A stretch of 40,862 nucleotides of DNA from PBB1 sp040400875 (GCA_040400875.1 JBBAPK010000024.1:1-40862), one strand, 5' to 3'; positions 8,767-17,953 are shown, numbered from the stretch's first letter. Notes: a model not told the origin generated them from the sequence alone. Translations and numbers: made by a program.

Positions 8767-8901
8767 TCAGCGAGCGAGCAAATTGCGCGTTGAACGCATC
8801 AGCGGCCACGCTGCCAGCGCCTGGCCCACTGCGAGCGCCAGGGTGCGGCCGGCACGCCGCTTCGTCAGCAGCCAGCCCGGCACGATCACCGCCTCAGTCA
8901 C
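8767..8901 (-). CDS. Possible small hydrophobic protein overlapping the tolA stop
   Basis: A 44-codon frame beginning with GTG inside the last codons of tolA (GTGACTGA overlap) and ending at 8767. The translation starts VTEAVIVPGWLLTKRRAG and continues with a moderately hydrophobic Ala/Leu stretch. Third codon positions are mostly G or C, like the neighbours, and the overlapping start could allow translational coupling. I do not recognise the product. It may be a real small protein, the remnant of a longer gene or chance. The following bases 8629-8766 hold no gene that I can see. Confidence 0.3.
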   Translation of the reverse strand: MTEAVIVPGWLLTKRRAGRTLALAVGQALAAWPLMRSTRNLLAR

Positions 8902-9727
8902 GGGGCCGGTAGACGATGGTCATGGCGGGGGGAACCTTGCCGTTTTCATCGCGAGGCAGCACCTCGGTTCGCTCGATGGCGCGCAAGACAGCGTCATCCC
9001 ACTCAGGCACGCCGCTGCGCTTGGAGATGCGGCTGGACACGATGCGACCGTCGGGGGCGAGCCGGATGTCGATCTCGACCGCCGGGTTGCCGGGCAAGGT
9101 GTCGGGGAACGACACGTTGGGGCGGATGCGACCCTTGATGCGGCCGATGTAGTCGGCGCTCGGCCCCGCACTTTGCAGCGCGCTGCCGGTGGCCGTGGGC
9201 GCACCGGTGGCCCCGGCCAGCCCGGCCATGCGCTGCATCTGCTTTTCGCGCGCGGCGGCCAGCGCGGCGGCTGCCGCGGCATCACGTTTTTTCTTGTCGA
9301 GCTCTTCGCGGCGTTTGTCGGCTTCGTCGTCCTTGCGCTTTTGCTCGGCGAGCTTGTCGGCCTCACGGGCTTTTTCCGCTTCTTTGTCAGCCAGCTCTTT
9401 CTTCTTCTTGGCCTTTTCGATGGCGATCTGCGCATCGGGTTCGGGCTGCACCACCGGCGGCTTCGGGGGCGCGGGTGGCGGTTCGACCCGGGGTTCGGGC
9501 TTGGGCGGCGGCTCGGGTTCGACCGCGCGGGGTGCGACCTGTTGAGGCACGGCCGCCCACAGCTCGGCTTCGATGCCCTCGGGCGGGCTGGCATGCCAGC
9601 TCACGCCGAATGACAGCGCGGCCACCAGCAGCAAGTGCGCGACCACCGCGAACGCCAAGCCACGACCCAGCCCCGCCGGTGACCGTGGCATGAAGGTGTC
9701 GTGCTGCAGAGATGCGCTGCTCGCCAT
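8894..9727 (-). CDS. tolA: TolA, cell-envelope stretch protein
   Basis: 277 residues with the three-part TolA plan. There is one membrane anchor near residues 22-44 (LAFAVVAHLLLVAALSFGV), a Pro/Glu-rich stretch, and a long charged Lys/Glu/Ala helix (about 100-170, with EKAKKKKELADKEAEKA). A TonB/TolA C-terminal domain follows (about 185-277), with VEIDIRLAPDGRIVSS and an ending of IVYRPRD. It links the TolQR motor to the outer membrane at the division site. It lies 15 bases after tolR. No tolB or pal follows; a small frame and then pilus genes come instead. Confidence 0.9.
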   Translation of the reverse strand: MASSASLQHDTFMPRSPAGLGRGLAFAVVAHLLLVAALSFGVSWHASPPEGIEAELWAAVPQQVAPRAVEPEPPPKPEPRVEPPPAPPKPPVVQPEPDAQIAIEKAKKKKELADKEAEKAREADKLAEQKRKDDEADKRREELDKKKRDAAAAAALAAAREKQMQRMAGLAGATGAPTATGSALQSAGPSADYIGRIKGRIRPNVSFPDTLPGNPAVEIDIRLAPDGRIVSSRISKRSGVPEWDDAVLRAIERTEVLPRDENGKVPPAMTIVYRPRD

Positions 9728-9742
9728 CGTGACCGCGCGGAC

Positions 9743-10171
<429 letters not shown>

Positions 10172-10172
10172 C

Positions 10173-10868
10173 TCAGCGCACCCCGGCTGCTGGCGCCTGG
10201 CTGGCGTTGCGCTGCAAGATGTTGGAGAACTCTTCGGTGAAGGTCTCCATCTGGATCGCGATACGGTCGATTTCGCGGGCGAAGCGGTTGTAGGCGATCA
10301 CCGCCGGGATGGCGGCAAACAGGCCGATGGCCGTGGCCACCAGCGCCTCGGCAATGCCCGGTGCCACCGTGGCCAGCGACACCTGGGTCAGGTTGGCCAA
10401 GCCGATGAAGGCATGCATGATTCCCCACACCGTGCCGAACAGCCCCACGTATGGCGACACCGAACCCACCGAGGCAAGAAACGACAGGTTGGACTCGATG
10501 GTGTCGAGCTCGCGCTGGAAGCTTGCTCGCATGGCGCGACGGGCGCCGTCGAGCAGCGCGCCCGGATCGGTCACCCGGCGTTCGCGCAGCTTCATGAATT
10601 CGCGCATGCCCGAGGCGAACACGCGCTCCATGGGTGCCGACTGGTCGGCGTGCTTGCCCGCGTCGTCGTACAGGTCGTTGAGGTTCTTGCCGGCCCAGAA
10701 CTCGCGCTCGAACTCTTCGTTGCGAGCGCGCACCTGACGCAGCCCGAAGAGCTTGCCGAAGATCACCGACCAGCTCGCCAGCGAGGTGATCAGCAGGCCG
10801 GCCATCACGAGCTGAACGACCAGGCTGGCGTTGAGCACGAGGCTGAGGATGGACATGTCTTGGTTCAT
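10173..10868 (-). CDS. tolQ: TolQ, MotA/TolQ/ExbB proton channel subunit
   Basis: 231 residues with three membrane helices: near 15-38, about 130-160 (SVSPYVGLFGTVWGIMHAF) and 170-195 (GIAEALVATAIGLFAAIPAV). The TM2/TM3 motifs GLFGTVWGI and AEALVATAIGLFAAIPA are diagnostic of the TolQ/ExbB family. It forms the pentameric stator with TolR. The start overlaps the stop of ybgC by ATGA, matching the classical ybgC-tolQ-tolR-tolA order. Confidence 0.94.
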   Translation of the reverse strand: MNQDMSILSLVLNASLVVQLVMAGLLITSLASWSVIFGKLFGLRQVRARNEEFEREFWAGKNLNDLYDDAGKHADQSAPMERVFASGMREFMKLRERRVTDPGALLDGARRAMRASFQRELDTIESNLSFLASVGSVSPYVGLFGTVWGIMHAFIGLANLTQVSLATVAPGIAEALVATAIGLFAAIPAVIAYNRFAREIDRIAIQMETFTEEFSNILQRNASQAPAAGVR

Positions 10869-11290
10869 GGCTTCAACGGGTTGGATTTTTGTGAAATGAC
10901 GTGGGTGATGCCGTCGGGAATGCGTCGTGGCGCGAACCGGGTGATGTCGACGCAGGCGATGCGGATGCTGCCTTCGCTCAGCAATTCGTCGCCCCGCCAG
11001 GCCTGCTGCTCGATCGTGATCGACACGCGCGCCATGGCAGCGATCCGCACGGTGATTGTGAGCAGGTCATCGAGCCGCGCCGGGCGCAGGTAGCGCACCC
11101 GGGTTTCGCTCACGACAAAGGCCGCCTCGTCGTCCACACGCATGCGTTCCTGGCTGAAACCCAGCGACCGCAGCCACTCGGTGCGCGCGCGCTCGAAGAA
11201 CTTCAGGTAGTTGGCAAAGAACACCACGCCACCGGCATCCGTGTCTTCCCAGTAGACGCGCACCGGGTGTTCGAAGTCGTTCGCCGTCAT
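10865..11290 (-). CDS. ybgC: Tol-Pal system acyl-CoA thioesterase YbgC
   Basis: 141 residues, a hotdog-fold thioesterase. The active-site loop YWEDTDAGGVVFFANYLKFFERAR matches the family signature (catalytic Asp in DTD, then GVV-Y/F-xx-YL). The rest, with RYLRPARLDDLLTI, fits the 4-hydroxybenzoyl-CoA thioesterase-like fold. It acts on short or acyl-ACP-linked thioesters and is always tied to tol genes. A 48-base gap separates it from nusB upstream, so the tol genes could either continue the rib-nusB transcript or start there. Confidence 0.92.
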   Translation of the reverse strand: MTANDFEHPVRVYWEDTDAGGVVFFANYLKFFERARTEWLRSLGFSQERMRVDDEAAFVVSETRVRYLRPARLDDLLTITVRIAAMARVSITIEQQAWRGDELLSEGSIRIACVDITRFAPRRIPDGITHVISQKSNPLKP

Positions 11291-11338
11291 GGGAGTTCGT
11301 GGCGCCGCTCTGCCCGATGACTGCCCGTGTGCGCTGAA

Positions 11339-11866
11339 TCAGCGCCTTGCCGCCCGTGCGGCCTCGACTTCGACAGCGCGCAGGTCGGCCGCGGTCTTGT
11401 CGATCACGCCGTTGACAAACTTGTGGCCGTCGGTGCCGCCGAAACTCTTGGCGAGCTCGACCGCCTCGTTGATGACCACGCGGTAGGGGATGTCGATGCA
11501 GTGCTTCAACTCGTACACGCCGATCATCAGCACGCCGTGCTCGACCGGCGACAGCTCGCTCATCTTGCGGTCGACGTGGCGACCGAGCGCCACATCAATC
11601 TCGCTGGCCTGTTCGATGCAGCCGCGCAGCAGGGCTTCGAAGTGGGTTTCGTCGCACGGCAGAAAGTCGTCCTGCGCGCGCATGTGGAGTTCGATTTCAG
11701 ACACCTGCTCGCGCGACAGCAGCCAGTCGTACAGGCCTTGCAGGGCCAGCTCTCGCGAGCGCCGGCGCAGCGAATTCTTCGACGACTTGCCCGACGTTCG
11801 GGTGCGGGGCGCCGCAGCAAGCGCTTCAGGTGCGTGTGTCGATGAGGGGGATTCGGCGTCGATCAC
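11339..11866 (-). CDS. nusB: Transcription antitermination factor NusB
   Basis: 175 residues from GTG 11866, which overlaps the ribH stop (GTGA). A 30-residue Ser/Ala/Pro-rich extension precedes the family core beginning RRRSRELALQGLYDWL. The second half has the conserved ELSPVEHGVLMIGVYEL and the helix RVVINEAVELAKSFGG, ending in FVNGVIDKTAADLR. With NusE it binds boxA RNA in rRNA antitermination. The ribH-nusB pairing is widespread in proteobacteria. No upstream ATG fits the frame, so the GTG start is preferred. Confidence 0.93.
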   Translation of the reverse strand: MIDAESPSSTHAPEALAAAPRTRTSGKSSKNSLRRRSRELALQGLYDWLLSREQVSEIELHMRAQDDFLPCDETHFEALLRGCIEQASEIDVALGRHVDRKMSELSPVEHGVLMIGVYELKHCIDIPYRVVINEAVELAKSFGGTDGHKFVNGVIDKTAADLRAVEVEAARAARR

Positions 11867-12327
11867 GAGAGCTTTTCCATCAAATGGGCCATTTCGACAG
11901 CCACCCGGGCGGCATCGCGGCTTTTGGGTTCGGCCCGCGCCCAGGCCTGGGCTTCGTTGTCGACGGTGAGGATGGCGTTGGCCACCGGAATCACATGATC
12001 GAGTGCCACGCGGCTGACGCCCGCGCCGCTTTCGTTGGCGACCAGCTCGAAGTGATAGGTGTCGCCGCGGATGATGCAGCCCAGCGCGATCAGCGCGTCG
12101 TAGTTGCCGCTGTCGGCCATGGCCATCAGCACCACCGGAATTTCCAGCGCGCCGGGCACGGTGACGTGCTCGATGGATTCGTCGTCCACGCCCAGTGCGT
12201 GCAACTCGGCAATGCACGACTCGGCCATGCGCGTGGTGACCTCGGCGTTGAAACGAGCTTGCACGATGCCGATGCAGAAGTCGGCACCGTCGAGGATGGG
12301 CGTGTGGCCGGTGTCAGCACCTTGCAT
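11863..12327 (-). CDS. ribH: 6,7-dimethyl-8-ribityllumazine synthase
   Basis: 154 residues, full length. It condenses the RibBX product (dihydroxybutanone phosphate) with the ribitylamino-pyrimidine made by RibD. Conserved segments seen are IVQARFNAEVTTRM (ribityl site), VTVPGALEIP, ALGCIIRGDTYHFE with the catalytic His, and GVLT-type segment VANAILTVDNEAQAW. Its start is 24 bases downstream of ribBX and its stop overlaps nusB. Confidence 0.95.
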   Translation of the reverse strand: MQGADTGHTPILDGADFCIGIVQARFNAEVTTRMAESCIAELHALGVDDESIEHVTVPGALEIPVVLMAMADSGNYDALIALGCIIRGDTYHFELVANESGAGVSRVALDHVIPVANAILTVDNEAQAWARAEPKSRDAARVAVEMAHLMEKLS

Positions 12328-12351
12328 GGGAAATCCTCGGGGGTTGGTTGA

Positions 12352-13464
12352 TCAATCGGTGCCTTGCGAGGCGTCTGCGGCGATGAAGCCGGTGACCTCG
12401 AGCCCGTAGCCCACCATGCTCGGCATGCGCCTGGGGCTGCCCAGCAGTTTCATTTTGGCCACGCCCATGTCGCGCAGGATCTGCGCGCCGATGCCGTAGG
12501 TGCGCAAGTCCATGGGCGGTGCGCGCCTGGCGCTGGCATCTTGCACGGGGTTCAATCGGTCGAGCAGCGCGGCGGTGTTCTCGCCGCAGTTGAGCAGCAC
12601 CGCGATGCCGCGCTCGCTGGCTTGCAACTGCGCCAGCGCCTGCGGCAGCGGCCACGAGTGGCTGCAGGGGCCGGCGTCGAGCAGGTCCATCACCGACAGC
12701 GGCTCGTGCACCCGAACCAGCACCTCGTCTTGGGCGGTCCAACGGCCGCGGGTCAGTGCCAGGTGCAGCCCACCCGCGCGGTCTGCGAACGAGGTGCAGC
12801 TGAATTCGCCTTGCGCGGTCATCAGCGTGCGCTGGCCGACGCGCTCGATCAGGGTTTCGTTTCGGCTGCGGTACTCGATCAGGTCGGCGATGGTGCCGAT
12901 CTTCAGGCCGTGCTGCTGCGCGAAGACTTCGAGGTCGGGCAGCCGCGCCATCGTGCCGTCGTCGTTCATGATTTCGCAAATGACCGACGCCGGTGACAAC
13001 CCGGCCATCGCCGACAGGTCGCAGCCCGCTTCGGTGTGGCCGGCGCGCATGAGCACGCCACCGTCTTGCGCTTGCAGCGGAAAGATGTGGCCGGGCTGCA
13101 CCAGATCGCCAGCCTGTGCATCGCGTGCCACGGCGGCTTGCACGGTGCGTGCGCGGTCGGCCGCTGAAATGCCGGTGGTCACACCCACAGCCGCTTCGAT
13201 CGACACGGTGAAAGCGGTGCCATGCTGCGCGCCGTTCTTCAGTGCCATGGGCGGCAGCCGCAGGCGTTCGCAGCGTTCACGGGTGAGGGTCAAGCAGATC
13301 AGGCCGCGACCAAAGCGCGCCATGAAGTTGATGGTGTCGGCGGTGACGTGATCGGCAGCCACCACCAGATCACCTTCGTTTTCTCGATCTTCCTCGTCAA
13401 CAAGGATGACCATGCGTCCGGCTGCCAGCTCGGTGAGCAGCTCGGGAATAGGGGAAATCGCCAT
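12352..13464 (-). CDS. ribBX: 3,4-dihydroxy-2-butanone-4-phosphate synthase with degenerate GTP cyclohydrolase II domain (RibBX type)
   Basis: 370 residues from ATG 13464 (MAISPIPELL). The N-terminal 200 residues are an intact RibB domain: acidic loop DEEDRENEGDL, FMARFGRGLICL, and RAGHTEAGCDLSAMAGL. The C-terminal part has the GTP cyclohydrolase II fold (MDLRTYGIGAQILRDMGV, MPSMVGYGLEVTGF). However, the zinc-ligand stretch, normally of the form C-x-S-G-D...RCDC, is replaced by VHEPLSVMDLLDAGPCSHSW, so the Cys triad and substrate loop are missing. RibB-X hybrids without cyclohydrolase activity are known in proteobacteria. The cell must then carry a separate RibA. The gene lies 65 bases after ribE. 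Confidence 0.9.
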   Translation of the reverse strand: MAISPIPELLTELAAGRMVILVDEEDRENEGDLVVAADHVTADTINFMARFGRGLICLTLTRERCERLRLPPMALKNGAQHGTAFTVSIEAAVGVTTGISAADRARTVQAAVARDAQAGDLVQPGHIFPLQAQDGGVLMRAGHTEAGCDLSAMAGLSPASVICEIMNDDGTMARLPDLEVFAQQHGLKIGTIADLIEYRSRNETLIERVGQRTLMTAQGEFSCTSFADRAGGLHLALTRGRWTAQDEVLVRVHEPLSVMDLLDAGPCSHSWPLPQALAQLQASERGIAVLLNCGENTAALLDRLNPVQDASARRAPPMDLRTYGIGAQILRDMGVAKMKLLGSPRRMPSMVGYGLEVTGFIAADASQGTD

Positions 13465-13529
13465 CAACGGATTGTAGGTGGCGGGTGCTGCCGCCACCGG
13501 TGTCAAAGCGGCTGTCTCGCGCCCGGTGT

Positions 13530-14162
13530 TCAGGTGGGCGTGGGGGCCGGGGCCGAGAGCATGCGCTCGACGTAGCGCGCGATCAGGTCGACCTCGAGAT
13601 TGACCGCCACACCGGCAGACAGCCGACCCAGCGCGGTGTTGTCGATGGTGTGCGGGATCAGGTTGATGCTGATCTCGCAGCCATGGGCATGGTCAGCCAC
13701 CGAGTTGACCGTGAGGCTCACGCCGTTGACGGTGATCGAGCCCTTGTAGGCAAGAAAGCGCGCCAGGCTGCTTGGTATGTCAAGCCGCAAGGTCCACGAC
13801 TCGCCGGTCACAGCAAAGTGCGTCACCAAGCCGATGCCGTCGACGTGGCCGCTCACCAGATGGCCGCCCAGCCTGTCGTTGGCGCGCAGGGCTTTTTCAA
13901 GGTTGACCGCGCCGGTGGCAGCCAATGCGGCGGTTCTGGCCAGGCTTTCGGCCGAGATGTCGACGGTGAACGATGTGCGGCTGTCGTCCAGCGAGGTCAC
14001 AGTCATGCACGCGCCGTTGAGCGCGATGCTGTCGCCCAGGCCGACGTCGTCGAGGTAGCCCGCGGGCGTGGCGATGGTCAACCGTTTGCCGTGCGATGCG
14101 TCGTTGCCCAGCGCTTGCACGTCGGTGATGCGGCCGAGGCCGGTGATGATGCCGGTGAACAT
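13530..14162 (-). CDS. ribE: Riboflavin synthase alpha chain
   Basis: 210 residues made of two lumazine-binding beta-barrel repeats. It begins with the invariant MFTGIITGLG. Repeat 1 contains GDSIALNGACMTV and repeat 2 begins near residue 97, with GHLVSGHVDGIG and KGSITVNGVSLTVN. It dismutates two lumazines to riboflavin and a pyrimidine that is recycled by RibH. It sits 34 bases after ribD. I saw no FMN riboswitch in front of any rib gene here. Confidence 0.95.
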   Translation of the reverse strand: MFTGIITGLGRITDVQALGNDASHGKRLTIATPAGYLDDVGLGDSIALNGACMTVTSLDDSRTSFTVDISAESLARTAALAATGAVNLEKALRANDRLGGHLVSGHVDGIGLVTHFAVTGESWTLRLDIPSSLARFLAYKGSITVNGVSLTVNSVADHAHGCEISINLIPHTIDNTALGRLSAGVAVNLEVDLIARYVERMLSAPAPTPT

Positions 14163-14196
14163 GGGGGCAGGCTCCGGGTTGCAGGTTTAAAAAGGG

Positions 14197-15327
14197 TCAG
14201 CCGACAAGCGGCCGCGCGAGGATGCGCAGATCGCAGCCGACGCGCTCGATGTCATGGAAGCGCAGTTGGGGCGCTTGCGCCAGCGAGGCCAGCGGGCCGA
14301 ACGCCGCCATGTCCAGGCCGCTGCCCAGCAGCTTGGGCGCGAGGTAGATCAGGTATTCGTCGACCAGGCCTTCACGCACCAGCGAGCCGTTGAGCTGACC
14401 GCCGGCCTCGACATGCAGCTCGTTGATGCCGCGCTGCGCCAGCTCGGCCAGCATCGCCGTCAGGTCGACTTGGCCCTGCGCGTTGGCCATGTCGACCACT
14501 TCGATGCCGTGGGCGGTGAAGGCTTGCAGCCGATCGGCCGGTGGCCGGGCCGCGTACACCAGCACCGAGTCGGGCTGCTGAAAGATGCGCGCTGTCAGCG
14601 GCGACCGCAGCTGCGAATCGAGCACCACGCGCAGAGGCTGTCGTGGCGTGGGCACCAGCCGCACATCGAGTTGCGGGTCGTCGTGGATCAGCGTGCCCGA
14701 TCCTGTGAGCACCGCGCCGGCGCGACGCCGAAAGGCGTGACCGTCGGCGCGCGCGGCCTCGCTGGTGATCCACTGGCTGCGCCCGTCGTTCAGCGCGGTG
14801 CGCCCGTCGAGCGATGCCGCCACCTTGAGCCGCACCCACGGGCGGCCGCGACGCATGCGCGAAAAAAAGCCGACGTTCATCTCGTACGCCGCGTCGGCTT
14901 CGACGCCCACGATCACCTCGACGCCCGCGGCGCGCAGGCGGGCTGCGCCCTGGCCGGCGACCCGCGGGTTGGGGTCCTCGATGGCCATCACCAAGCGGCC
15001 CACGCCGGCTTGCACCAGCGCGTCGCAGCACGGCGGCGTGCGGCCGTGATGGGCGCACGGCTCGAGCGTGACGATGACCGTGGCACCGCGCACCGAGTGG
15101 CCGCGCGCAGCCGCATCGCGCAGCGCCATCACCTCGGCGTGTGGGCCGCCGGCCTGCTGGGTGTGACCGCGGCCGATCACCGTGCCCTCAGCGGACACGA
15201 TCAGGCAGCCCACGCGCGGATTGGGCTCGCTCAGCGCCACCGCATCGGCGGCGAGCCACAGCGCCTCGCGCATCCGGTGTGCGTGGGCGTCGTCGGCCTG
15301 GCTGTCGGTGTCGGGCGTTGGGGTCAT
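14197..15327 (-). CDS. ribD: Bifunctional riboflavin biosynthesis deaminase/reductase RibD
   Basis: 376 residues from ATG 15327 (MTPTPDTDSQ). The deaminase domain (about 18-150) shows HAEVMAL with the zinc His and catalytic Glu, then the zinc-ligand stretch EPCAHHGRTPPC. The reductase domain (about 155-376) shows RPWVRLKVAASLDGRTALNDG and GINELHVEAGGQLNGSLV. It carries out the second and third steps of riboflavin synthesis. A much longer open frame extends upstream inside pilV, but similarity begins only near this ATG. It lies 29 bases after pilV, so pilus and flavin genes seem to share a transcript. Confidence 0.93.
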   Translation of the reverse strand: MTPTPDTDSQADDAHAHRMREALWLAADAVALSEPNPRVGCLIVSAEGTVIGRGHTQQAGGPHAEVMALRDAAARGHSVRGATVIVTLEPCAHHGRTPPCCDALVQAGVGRLVMAIEDPNPRVAGQGAARLRAAGVEVIVGVEADAAYEMNVGFFSRMRRGRPWVRLKVAASLDGRTALNDGRSQWITSEAARADGHAFRRRAGAVLTGSGTLIHDDPQLDVRLVPTPRQPLRVVLDSQLRSPLTARIFQQPDSVLVYAARPPADRLQAFTAHGIEVVDMANAQGQVDLTAMLAELAQRGINELHVEAGGQLNGSLVREGLVDEYLIYLAPKLLGSGLDMAAFGPLASLAQAPQLRFHDIERVGCDLRILARPLVG

Positions 15328-15356
15328 GGGGTTCGTGGACCCATCTCGGGGGCTGA

Positions 15357-16619
15357 TCACGGCTGGTGGGCGGCGGTGGCGACCACGGCGGTGGTCGCAG
15401 CCTTGGGGTCGATTGTCGCGGCAGCCTTTGTGGGGCAAGTGAGGTCGCCGCGTATGACCAGAAAGTTCTGCTGCTGCAGGGGCTGGTCGACGTGTCGGTA
15501 GACCAACGGGTGTTCGTCGTTGCGGTCGATGGCACCGCTGCCGTCGAGGTCGTTCACATAGCGGCAAACCCGCCGCTGCGTCGGTGCGGTGCCTATCGTC
15601 CAGCCCACCGGCACCAGCACGCTCTGGCCCGACCAGCGCGGCGGATCGCCCGCGGCCACCACCACGCAGCGGTAGGCCACGAAGCGCTCGCCTGTGTCCT
15701 GCCAGGACGCCAGGCCCCGGCTTGCCGGTGTGGCGTCGAGCGCCACCGCCTCGCGGTGCACCCCGCTGGCATCGCGGTAGATCACGGTTTTTTGCGCCTC
15801 GGCGTTGCACCACGGCGAGGCCGGCGCCAGCATGCCCGGCAGCCCGACCGACAGCGCGAGCTCGAGCGGCGTGTCGCTGGCAGCCACCGGGTCGGGCGGC
15901 TCGGCGTTCGAAAAGCGCACCGTGCCGCCGAGCAGCAGCGCCTTGAATTCGATGCACTGTTTCAGGTGTTCAGGCCGCAGGTCTTCGCTGGCCACCTCGG
16001 CGGGCACGCCGGAGCATTGCTCGACGACCTGTGCGGTGGCGTTGTCGACCACGAAGGCGATGGTGGCCGAGGCCGTGGGCTTGAAGGCGCTGCGCCGCTC
16101 GTCGATGGGCGTGGCCGATGGGTGCCGGGCGTTGGCGAGCGCGCTGCCGGCGAGGGCGTCGCGCAGGTTCGGCACCAAAGTGAGCGCGCCCGACAAGACG
16201 GGATCTTGCGTCGACAGGGTCGACACCAGCACCGCTTGCTGTGTCAAGCCCTCGCGGCCGTCCCAGGTGATGGCCACGGTGGTCGACGGCAGCAAGGCAT
16301 TTGCTTCGTCGACCTCGCGACTCACATGGAACACGGTGTTGAAGCGCTGCCCCGCCATGTCGGCGATCTTGCGTGAGCCTGGGGTCGGTGGGTTTGAAGC
16401 CGAGATGCGCTGGGCTTCGATCTCATCGTGTGCCAGGCGAACTGCCTCGGAGCGCTGCCGTGCCGTGTCAGCGTGGGCCTGCAGCTGCCGATGCAGCTGG
16501 CCCATGCCCACCACGCCCAGCGACAGCACGAGCAGCGAGAACAGCACTTCGAGCAGGCTGACGCCGCGATGCGTGCGGTGCGCGGCGCGCGGCGATCGGG
16601 CCGGGACATGGGGCTGCAT
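15357..16619 (-). CDS. PilV-like type IV pilus modification/minor pilin
   Basis: 420 residues. A basic 19-residue leader ends in G|VSLLEVLFSLLVLSLGVVGMGQLHRQ, the PilV signature with Glu5 and the LGxxGM motif after the helix. The long C-terminal part is unusual in size compared with the 150-250 residues often seen. It contains cysteines and ends in an Ala/Thr-rich tail. The start overlaps the pilX stop (TGATG). It probably forms part of a pilus tip complex with the PilW- and PilX-like proteins. Family assignment is good, the precise role less so. Confidence 0.78.
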   Translation of the reverse strand: MQPHVPARSPRAAHRTHRGVSLLEVLFSLLVLSLGVVGMGQLHRQLQAHADTARQRSEAVRLAHDEIEAQRISASNPPTPGSRKIADMAGQRFNTVFHVSREVDEANALLPSTTVAITWDGREGLTQQAVLVSTLSTQDPVLSGALTLVPNLRDALAGSALANARHPSATPIDERRSAFKPTASATIAFVVDNATAQVVEQCSGVPAEVASEDLRPEHLKQCIEFKALLLGGTVRFSNAEPPDPVAASDTPLELALSVGLPGMLAPASPWCNAEAQKTVIYRDASGVHREAVALDATPASRGLASWQDTGERFVAYRCVVVAAGDPPRWSGQSVLVPVGWTIGTAPTQRRVCRYVNDLDGSGAIDRNDEHPLVYRHVDQPLQQQNFLVIRGDLTCPTKAAATIDPKAATTAVVATAAHQP

Positions 16620-17953
16620 CAGAAGTCTTTCCAGCTGCCCGGCACCTGCGCGAAGCTGCCGGTGTGCGCCTGCAAGGCACGCAGCACGCCGGCGTCACGG
16701 TGCAGGTCGGGCGCGCCGTTGCCCGCGTAGCCCGATTCGGACACCACCGCGCCGTGAACACTCGCCTGCGGCCTGCTGGCCGCGTCCCAGCGGATGCTCG
16801 CCGCGTAAAGCAGACCGTGCACGGTGACATCGCCGCTGAGCACGGCCGCGCCGTCGACCACGATGACCACCGGCTGCTGCGGCGAGCCCAAGGTGATCGG
16901 GCCGTCCAGCGTCGCGTCGCCATCGATTGAAATCATGCGGTTGCTGCCCGTGGCCTCGATGGCGGCGGCCAGGCGCGCACCGCATGCGAAGCTGCAGTCG
17001 AGCTGCTGCACCGCGCCATGGCGGCGCCAACTCGCGCGGTCCAGCCCGAATTGCGCCGCGAACAGCCGATCGGGCGCAAGCGCGGCCAACGCGGCGTCGT
17101 GCGTCGATGCCGAGGCCTGGGCAGGGCTGCCCGGCGTGGTGCTCAGGCGCAGCGCAGTGCCGATCAGGCTGCCACCGGCGTGCACCGACACACCACCGCT
17201 GGCGGCATCGGCGTTGTGCAAGCCCAGCGCGGCGTCGCCGGCGTCGACCGACTCGCGCACCGTGAGCGCCGCTTGCGGCAGCACCGAGACGCCGGGCAGC
17301 AGCGCGAGCAGCACCTGCAGCCGCACCACCGCATCGGCTCGGCTGTCATGTCCGGGGCGACACGGCCCGGCCGCGTTGGAGCAACCGGTGGCGGTCAGCC
17401 GCACCAGACCTGGCAGCGGCTCGGCACTGAACTGCACGCTGAAGGCGGGGTGCGGCGTGTTGTCATCAGCTGCCGTGGCCCGAAACTGCGGGAAGCCGCT
17501 GGACGGACAGGCACACGACCACGCCCCCGTCGTTCGCAGGCACCCCGGCTGCAGGGCCAGGCTTTGCGAGCCGCTGTCCCAGCGCCTGGGGTCGTGGCGG
17601 CCAGAGGCGGTGTCTGAGGCCAGAAAGCGTTCGCGGAAAGATCGGCTCGCAGCTGACGCACCCGGCTCGCAGCGGTCGTTGACCGGCCGCGCCTGATTGA
17701 GCTGGGCGACGGCCCAATCGATGCCCGACTGCGCGGCCTCGAAGGCCTGGGCCTCGCGGTACTGATTGGCCGACAAGCGCTGTTCGAGCAGCAAGCTGCG
17801 GTGCGCGTAGGCGGCCGTCATCAGCATCGCAAACAGCAGCACCAGGCTGACGGCGAGCGTGGCCGCGCCGCGCTGTCGGGCACGGTGTGTTGGGGCGTGA
17901 GCGCGCTGCACCGGCTGGCCTTCAAACGGGGCAGCGCCCGGTGATTTCGTCAT
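16619..17953 (-). CDS. PilX-like pilus assembly protein
   Basis: 444 residues from ATG 17953, overlapping the pilW end by 32 bases. A basic leader (RARQRG) precedes AATLAVSLVLLFAMLMTAAYAHRS, a hydrophobic helix without Glu5. It is followed by LLEQRLSANQYREAQAFEAAQSGIDWA, the helix typical of PilX N-terminal domains. The remaining 370 residues are much longer than in classical PilX and contain eight or so cysteines in the first half. Near residues 370-400 there is a polymer-like beta segment, VVIVVDGAAVLSGDVTVHG. It likely initiates the minor-pilin complex, like GspK. The size suggests an added adhesive or structural domain. Confidence 0.75.
   Translation of the reverse strand: MTKSPGAAPFEGQPVQRAHAPTHRARQRGAATLAVSLVLLFAMLMTAAYAHRSLLLEQRLSANQYREAQAFEAAQSGIDWAVAQLNQARPVNDRCEPGASAASRSFRERFLASDTASGRHDPRRWDSGSQSLALQPGCLRTTGAWSCACPSSGFPQFRATAADDNTPHPAFSVQFSAEPLPGLVRLTATGCSNAAGPCRPGHDSRADAVVRLQVLLALLPGVSVLPQAALTVRESVDAGDAALGLHNADAASGGVSVHAGGSLIGTALRLSTTPGSPAQASASTHDAALAALAPDRLFAAQFGLDRASWRRHGAVQQLDCSFACGARLAAAIEATGSNRMISIDGDATLDGPITLGSPQQPVVIVVDGAAVLSGDVTVHGLLYAASIRWDAASRPQASVHGAVVSESGYAGNGAPDLHRDAGVLRALQAHTGSFAQVPGSWKDF

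Noticed and set aside
14197..15957. 586-codon frame starting inside pilV and continuing into ribD
   Set aside because: The first 210 codons are out of frame with pilV and have an Arg/Gly-rich non-protein character. RibD similarity starts near ATG 15327.
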